Shown here piece after piece: positions 3,090-7,399 of a stretch of 7,399 bases of DNA. The number at the start of each line of letters is the position of its first letter. The stretch's first letter is position 1. The DNA comes from Planctomycetaceae bacterium (GTDB taxonomy: Bacteria > Planctomycetota > Planctomycetia > Pirellulales > UBA1268). The stretch spans positions 1 through 7,399 of the forward strand of contig SIAG01000202.1 of assembly GCA_009691925.1 (NCBI GenBank), read 5' to 3'. The position numbers and the translations under genes were made by a program. A model generated the notes under the pieces. The model searched no databases. It saw nothing but the letters and a program-made list of their open reading frames with translations, and was not told the DNA's origin.

Positions 3090-5675
3090 GTGGGTTTTTT
3101 GGGTGGGAAGAGAGCGTGGGCGGACCGATCGGGGGCCAGTCCGTTGACACCTGTCCGTTTCCCAACCACGAGTCGATGGGGCGCTTTCGGCACCGCGTTA
3201 ATGTCGTTTCTCTTTGCCGGGCTGGCGGGGATCGGGCCCTCTGCCGCCGAGGGGCCGGCGGCCGTGCCTGCGAGCGACAGCCCCGAGTTTTTCGCCGCCA
3301 AGATTTCCCCGCTTCTCACTTCTCACTGCCTGGCATGCCACGGGACGGAGAAGCAGGAGGGGGGCCTGCGGCTCGATTCGCTCGCCGGGCTTTCGGCGGG
3401 CGGAGCGTCGGGGCCGGTGATCGTGCCGGGATCGGCGGAGGAAAGTGTCCTCGCAGGGGCAATCGGGTATGCCGATGAGGCCCTTGCCATGCCCCCCGAC
3501 GGGAAGCTCGCCGACGAGGCTCTTCAATCGATCCGGGGCTGGATCGATGGCGGGGCCCATCATCCCGATGGGACGATCGAAACGCCAGCGCCGAAGCCGC
3601 CCTTCGACCCGGTCGCGAAGCGGGCCTTCTGGTCGCTCACAGCCCCTGTCCGGGCAACGCCTCCAGCAGTCAAAGATCCTGCCCACGTCACCAATCCGAT
3701 CGACGCCTTTGTGGTCGCCCGGCTCGATGCGGAGGGAATCGAGCCGGCCGCTGTCGCCGATAAGCCAACGCTCCTGCGGCGGGCGTCGTTCGCGCTGACG
3801 GGACTGCCGCCGACGCCGGACGAGATCGACGCCTTCCTGGCGGATGAGTCGCCGGAGGCCTGGGATCTGGTGATCGAGCGATTGCTGGCCTCACCGCGCT
3901 ACGGCGAGCATCAGGCCAGGCATTGGCTCGACGTCGTCCGCTACGCCGACTCCAACGGGCTCGACGAAAACATCGCCCATGGCAACGCCTGGCGCTACCG
4001 CGACTGGTGCATCGCCGCCTTCAACCGCGACGAACCCTTCGACGCCTTTCTCCGGGCCCATCTGGCCGGTGATCTTCTCGTCGAGGAGGGGATGGCCCCG
4101 GCGCGGCGGGCGGAGCTGCTCACGGCCACCGGATTCTTGGCGATGGGGCCCAAAGTCCTGGCCGAAGGAGACCAACAAAAACTCCTCGCCGACATCATCG
4201 ACGAGCAGATCGACACGACCGGCAAGGCGTTCATGGGGCTGTCGCTCGGCTGCGCTCGCTGTCACGACCACAAGTTCGATCCGGTCTCCCAAGCCGACTA
4301 CTACGCGCTCGCTGGTGTCTTCAAGAGCACGCAGACGATGGAGTCGCTGGCGCGGATTGCGAAGTGGCACGAGAACGACGTCGCCAGCCCCGAGGAGCAG
4401 GCTGCGCTGGCGGCTGCGCAGGCCCGGCTCGCGGAGCAGAAGAAGCAGATCGACGAGCTCGTGGCCGGGACGCGGGCAACGCTCGCCCCGACCGGCGTTG
4501 CGGCAGAGACCGGGAGCCAGGCGGCGGCCGCGGCAGAGATCCCCGAGGAGCAGTTTCCCGACGAGGTGAAGGGGAAGCTCGCCACGCTTCGCGAGGAAGT
4601 CAAAAAGCTCGACGGAGCGCTCCCGCAGCTGCCAACGGCGATGGGGGTCAAGGAGGGGGTGGCGGAGGAGGCGCGGATCGCCGTCCGCGGCAGCCATCTC
4701 ACCCTCGGCCGCCGGGTGAGCCGCGGAGTGCCTGTCGTGCTCGAGATCGACAAGGCGCTGGCGGCCCCGCCGGCGGGAAGCGGGCGGAAGGAATTGGCGG
4801 CGTGGCTCACCGATCGGCGTCATCCACTCACGGCGCGGGTGTTTGTCAATCGGCTGTGGCGCTGGCATTTTGGGCGGGGGATCGTTCCCACCACCGACAA
4901 CTTCGGGTTCCAGGGGGAGAAGCCGACGAATCAGGCGCTGCTCGACTGGCTGGCGGTGGAGTTTGTCGAATCGGGCTGGTCGGTAAAGCAGATACACCGG
5001 CTCATCCTCCGCTCGCGCACGTGGCGGCTGTCGAGTGACCCGGCGGCGACCGCGACGAGGATTCGGGCCGAGGAGGTCGATGCCACGAACGTGCTCCACT
5101 GGCGCGGCGATGTCCGTCGGCTCGAGGCGGAGAGCGTTCGCGATGCCACGCTCGCGGTCTCGGGGCTGCTCGACACCTCGATGGGGGGCTCGATGCTGCA
5201 TGTCGCCAATCGAGCCTTCCTCTTCGACCACACCTCGATCGACGGCACGAAGTACGACTCACCGCGGCGGAGCATCTATCTGCCGGTGATCCGCAACCAT
5301 CTCTATGACGCCTTCTGGCTCTTTGACTGCACCGACGGCGCCGTCCCCAACGGCAACCGGGGAACGTCGACGGTCGCCTCCCAGGCGCTCTATCTCCTCA
5401 ATAGCGAGTTCGAGCTCGGCTGTGCCGAGGCGCTCGCCAAGGGGATCCTGGCCGCGGCACCGGCCGATGCCAGCCTGCGCCCCACGATCCTCTATCGCCG
5501 TGTGGGTGGCAGGATGCCGACGGAGTCCGAGGCGCGGCTCGTCTCCGAGGCGGTGCGCGATCTCGAGGGGACGCTTGCGGCCGATGGCGTCGCTGCAGGG
5601 GAACAGACGCTGCGGGCCTGGACAGCGGTCGCCCAGGCGCTCCTGGCTGGCAATGAGTTTCTGTTCATCCGCTGA
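3090..5675 (+). CDS. Exported planctomycete cytochrome-type protein: PSCyt1 - DUF1549 - DUF1553
   Basis: The 861-aa product has the full planctomycete architecture. A signal peptide lies within about residues 20-53 (hydrophobic stretch WGAFGTALMSFLFAGLAGIG, then PSAA as a likely cleavage site). PSCyt1 (about 60-160) carries the heme-binding motif CLACH at 80-84. DUF1549/PSCyt2 (about 178-420) includes ASPRYGEHQARHWLDVVRYAD (268-287, abbreviated ends) and a second CXXCH in GCARCHDHKFDP (387-398). A charged coiled-coil-like linker covers about 434-510. DUF1553/PSD1 (about 545-861) has HPLTARVFVNRLWRWHFGRG (578-597). The family's reaction is not established; covalent heme c and an extracytoplasmic site are expected. 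GTG 3090 has AGGGAG eight bases upstream, but TTG 3144 would give a shorter, more typical signal peptide, and ATG 3201 would clip its charged end. It is first in the operon and rather short for the family. Confidence 0.9.
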   Translation: MGFLGGKRAWADRSGASPLTPVRFPTTSRWGAFGTALMSFLFAGLAGIGPSAAEGPAAVPASDSPEFFAAKISPLLTSHCLACHGTEKQEGGLRLDSLAGLSAGGASGPVIVPGSAEESVLAGAIGYADEALAMPPDGKLADEALQSIRGWIDGGAHHPDGTIETPAPKPPFDPVAKRAFWSLTAPVRATPPAVKDPAHVTNPIDAFVVARLDAEGIEPAAVADKPTLLRRASFALTGLPPTPDEIDAFLADESPEAWDLVIERLLASPRYGEHQARHWLDVVRYADSNGLDENIAHGNAWRYRDWCIAAFNRDEPFDAFLRAHLAGDLLVEEGMAPARRAELLTATGFLAMGPKVLAEGDQQKLLADIIDEQIDTTGKAFMGLSLGCARCHDHKFDPVSQADYYALAGVFKSTQTMESLARIAKWHENDVASPEEQAALAAAQARLAEQKKQIDELVAGTRATLAPTGVAAETGSQAAAAAEIPEEQFPDEVKGKLATLREEVKKLDGALPQLPTAMGVKEGVAEEARIAVRGSHLTLGRRVSRGVPVVLEIDKALAAPPAGSGRKELAAWLTDRRHPLTARVFVNRLWRWHFGRGIVPTTDNFGFQGEKPTNQALLDWLAVEFVESGWSVKQIHRLILRSRTWRLSSDPAATATRIRAEEVDATNVLHWRGDVRRLEAESVRDATLAVSGLLDTSMGGSMLHVANRAFLFDHTSIDGTKYDSPRRSIYLPVIRNHLYDAFWLFDCTDGAVPNGNRGTSTVASQALYLLNSEFELGCAEALAKGILAAAPADASLRPTILYRRVGGRMPTESEARLVSEAVRDLEGTLAADGVAAGEQTLRAWTAVAQALLAGNEFLFIR

Positions 5676-5707
5676 CTCCCCATCGGCCCAAAAGGATCCC
5701 GCCGGCC

Positions 5708-7129
5708 ATGCCCCCCATCGACACCCACTCCCGCGACTGCTGCCCGGCGACGAGCCGGCGGGGGATGCTCCGCGCGAGTGCCGCCGGGTTTGGTTGGCTT
5801 GCCGCGCAGGCGCTGCTCGCCGGCGAATCGATCGGGGCCCTTCCTCCCGCCGACGCGTCGTATCGGGTTTTGGGGCGTGCCAAGCGGGTGATCTTCATGT
5901 TCATGAAGGGGGGGCCGTCGCAGGTCGATACGTTTGACTACAAGCCGAAGCTCCAAGCTGACGACGGCAAAGAGCTGCCGTTCGACAAGCCGCGAGTTCA
6001 GTTTGCCCCCACCGGCAATCTCCTCGGATCGCCGTGGAAGTTTCGCCAGTATGGCCAGAGCGGGATCCATGTCAGCGAGCTCTTTCCCCATGTCGCCCGG
6101 CATGTCGACGACATCTGCTTTGTGAACTCCTGCCACGGCACCAACTCCGCCCACGGCGGCGCTGTCCTCAAGCTCCACACCGGCAGCGACACGTTCGTCC
6201 GGCCGGGGATGGGCGCCTGGGTCAATTACGGCCTCGGCACCGACAACGACAACCTCCCCGGCTTCCTCACGATCTGCCCGACGCTCGCCCACGGCGGCCT
6301 TAACAACTGGAACTCCGCCTTCCTTCCGGCGGAGTACCAGGGGGTGCCGCTCGGCGTTGCGAGCCGACCGGCGACCGAAGCGCGCGTAAAGTACATGGGG
6401 AATCCACGCTGGAGCACGGCCGTGCAGCGCCAACAGCTCGATTTTCTGTCGTCGCTCGATCGGGCGGCGGGGCTTCCGGCCGACGGCCAGCTCGACGCCC
6501 GGCTCAAGTCCTTCGAGCTTGCCTTCCGGATGCAGGCGGAAATGCCGGGGCTCCAGGATCTTTCCCAGGAGACGCCAGAGACGCTTGCGCTCTATGGGAT
6601 CGACGAGGCGCGGACGGAGAACTTTGGCCGGCAGTGCCTGATGGCGCGGCGCTTCGCCGAGGCGGGGGTGCGGTTCGTGCAAGTGACCCACAGCGACGGA
6701 AAAGTGCAGTGGGACCAGCATGGCGATCTCCTCGCCGGTCACACCGAAAAGGCTGCGGAGGTCGACAAGCCGATCGCCGGATTGCTCTTCGATCTGAAGC
6801 GACGCGGGCTTCTCGACGACACGCTCGTGGTCTGGGGAGGGGAGTTCGGCCGCACGCCGGTGGCGCAGGGCAAGGATGGCCGCGATCACAATCCCGACGG
6901 CTACACGATGTGGATGGCAGGCGGCGGTGTGAAGGGGGGGCAGCGCTACGGTGCCACCGACGAATATGGCTACTACGCCGTCGAGAATCGGATGCACATC
7001 CATGACGTCCATGCCACGATGCTCTGGCTGCTGGGGATTGATCACCTCAAGCTCACCTACCGTCACGCCGGCCGTGATTTCCGGCTCACCGACGTGGCGG
7101 GCCACGTCCACCACGGGGTCATGGCATAA
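5708..7129 (+). CDS. Tat-exported DUF1501 protein (sulfatase/alkaline phosphatase-like fold)
   Basis: The 473-aa product is a full-length DUF1501 (PF07394) protein. The N-terminus has a twin-arginine signal, SRRGML at 16-21 followed by a hydrophobic run to about 38, so it is probably exported folded, possibly with a bound metal. Family landmarks: FMFMKGGPSQVDTFDYKP (63-80), NSCHGTNSAHGGA (140-152), VVWGGEFGRTP (374-384), GRDHNPDGYTMWMAGGGVKG (391-410) and IHDVHATMLWLLGI (431-444). The spacing of Asp/His residues resembles the alkaline phosphatase/sulfatase superfamily, but no DUF1501 reaction is firmly known. ATG 5708 follows the previous stop by 32 bases, with AAAGGA about 11 bases upstream. 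This pairing with an upstream DUF1553 gene is the standard planctomycete arrangement, implying partner proteins outside the membrane. Confidence 0.9.
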   Translation: MPPIDTHSRDCCPATSRRGMLRASAAGFGWLAAQALLAGESIGALPPADASYRVLGRAKRVIFMFMKGGPSQVDTFDYKPKLQADDGKELPFDKPRVQFAPTGNLLGSPWKFRQYGQSGIHVSELFPHVARHVDDICFVNSCHGTNSAHGGAVLKLHTGSDTFVRPGMGAWVNYGLGTDNDNLPGFLTICPTLAHGGLNNWNSAFLPAEYQGVPLGVASRPATEARVKYMGNPRWSTAVQRQQLDFLSSLDRAAGLPADGQLDARLKSFELAFRMQAEMPGLQDLSQETPETLALYGIDEARTENFGRQCLMARRFAEAGVRFVQVTHSDGKVQWDQHGDLLAGHTEKAAEVDKPIAGLLFDLKRRGLLDDTLVVWGGEFGRTPVAQGKDGRDHNPDGYTMWMAGGGVKGGQRYGATDEYGYYAVENRMHIHDVHATMLWLLGIDHLKLTYRHAGRDFRLTDVAGHVHHGVMA

Positions 7130-7399
7130 ATGAGTAAGCTCCACCGGGCGACGATGGTCCTTTTTTTTGCGACAGCGTGCTGCTTCGAGCCGCGCGGCAC
7201 ATCCGCGGCCGAGAGCCCGAGCTTCGTCAACGACGTCGAGCCGGTGCTGACGCGCTACGGCTGCAACTCCGGCGGCTGCCACGGCAAGCTCGCCGGACAA
7301 AACGGCTTTCGGCTCTCGCTGCGTGGCTATGCCCCGGAGGCCGATCATGCGACGCTTGCCACCGAGGAATACGGCCGGCGGATCGGGGGGCTCGATCCG
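7130..7399 (+). CDS. N-terminus of a second exported cytochrome-like protein (DUF1549 family, CX4CH type), cut by window end
   Basis: The first 90 codons are present and the frame is open at the window edge. ATG 7130 directly abuts the TAA of the DUF1501 gene (TAAATG), so the two are probably translationally coupled. A signal peptide covers about residues 1-27 (SKLHR, then VLFFATACC, then a likely SAA cleavage site). The mature start, SFVNDVEPVLTRYGCNSGGC (31-50) followed by HGK and then GQNGFRLSLRGYAPEADH (56-73), matches the N-terminus of planctomycete DUF1549/DUF1553 proteins with a CNxGxCHGK motif. Cys45, Cys50 and His51 form CX4CH, not the CXXCH of ordinary c-type cytochromes. EEYGRRIGGLDP at the edge fits this subfamily. 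The rest, including any DUF1549 or DUF1553 domain, lies outside the window. Confidence 0.85.
   Translation, partial: MSKLHRATMVLFFATACCFEPRGTSAAESPSFVNDVEPVLTRYGCNSGGCHGKLAGQNGFRLSLRGYAPEADHATLATEEYGRRIGGLDP

Noticed and set aside
2562..3165. Minus-strand frames of 80 and 195 codons across the structured intergenic region
   Set aside because: They run through the terminator and hairpins, are Pro/Arg/Thr-rich without motifs, and have no supporting ribosome binding site.
3891..5231. 446-codon open frame on the minus strand
   Set aside because: It is entirely antisense to the DUF1549-DUF1553 coding region, with biased composition and no motif.
5492..7348. 618-codon open frame on the minus strand
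   Set aside because: It lies opposite the DUF1501 gene and the flanking operon genes, which have clear family motifs. Long antisense frames are expected in GC-rich coding DNA, and its translation is Arg/His/Pro/Val-rich with no recognisable domain.
1..7399. CRISPR arrays, tRNA or rRNA genes
   Set aside because: No regularly spaced direct repeats and no tRNA cloverleaf or rRNA signature were seen on reading either strand.

Overview
The window is GC-rich bacterial DNA and almost certainly comes from a planctomycete. The strongest reason is its right half, which holds the PSCyt1/DUF1549/DUF1553 (Planctomycete cytochrome c) plus DUF1501 gene pair. These families are expanded in Planctomycetota and rare elsewhere. 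No close species call is possible from sequence reading alone.

Layout. 1-370 has no convincing gene but is rich in inverted repeats, including a perfect 14-bp pair (84-97 with 199-212) and a strong nested hairpin (168-200). 374-778 (+) is a small TspO/MBR membrane protein that lacks the usual first membrane helix. Convergent to it, on the minus strand, is a type II toxin-antitoxin operon: antitoxin 1367-1113 and ParE/RelE-like toxin 1113-811, overlapping by one base. It has a near-consensus sigma-70 promoter at 1438-1410 and a palindrome over the -35. 1619-2545 (+) is an FkbM/Methyltransf_22-like SAM methyltransferase.

2546-3089 is a 544-base stretch without a conventional gene but full of structure. 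It holds stacked stem-loops, a 12-bp palindrome, a 12-codon mini-ORF behind an 11-base perfect Shine-Dalgarno sequence, a strong post-ORF hairpin, and a near-perfect intrinsic terminator at 2967-3002. This looks like a transcribed small RNA, or a leader/attenuator for the operon downstream. It is the most likely place for something undescribed.

3090 to the window edge (+) is a tightly packed operon. It encodes an exported 861-aa PSCyt1-DUF1549-DUF1553 protein, a Tat-exported DUF1501 protein 32 bases later, and, directly abutting (TAAATG), the start of a second exported cytochrome-like protein with an unusual CX4CH motif, cut off by the window end. The three products should meet outside the cytoplasmic membrane. 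The family's biochemical role is not firmly established, so a redox or polymer-degradation role is inference.
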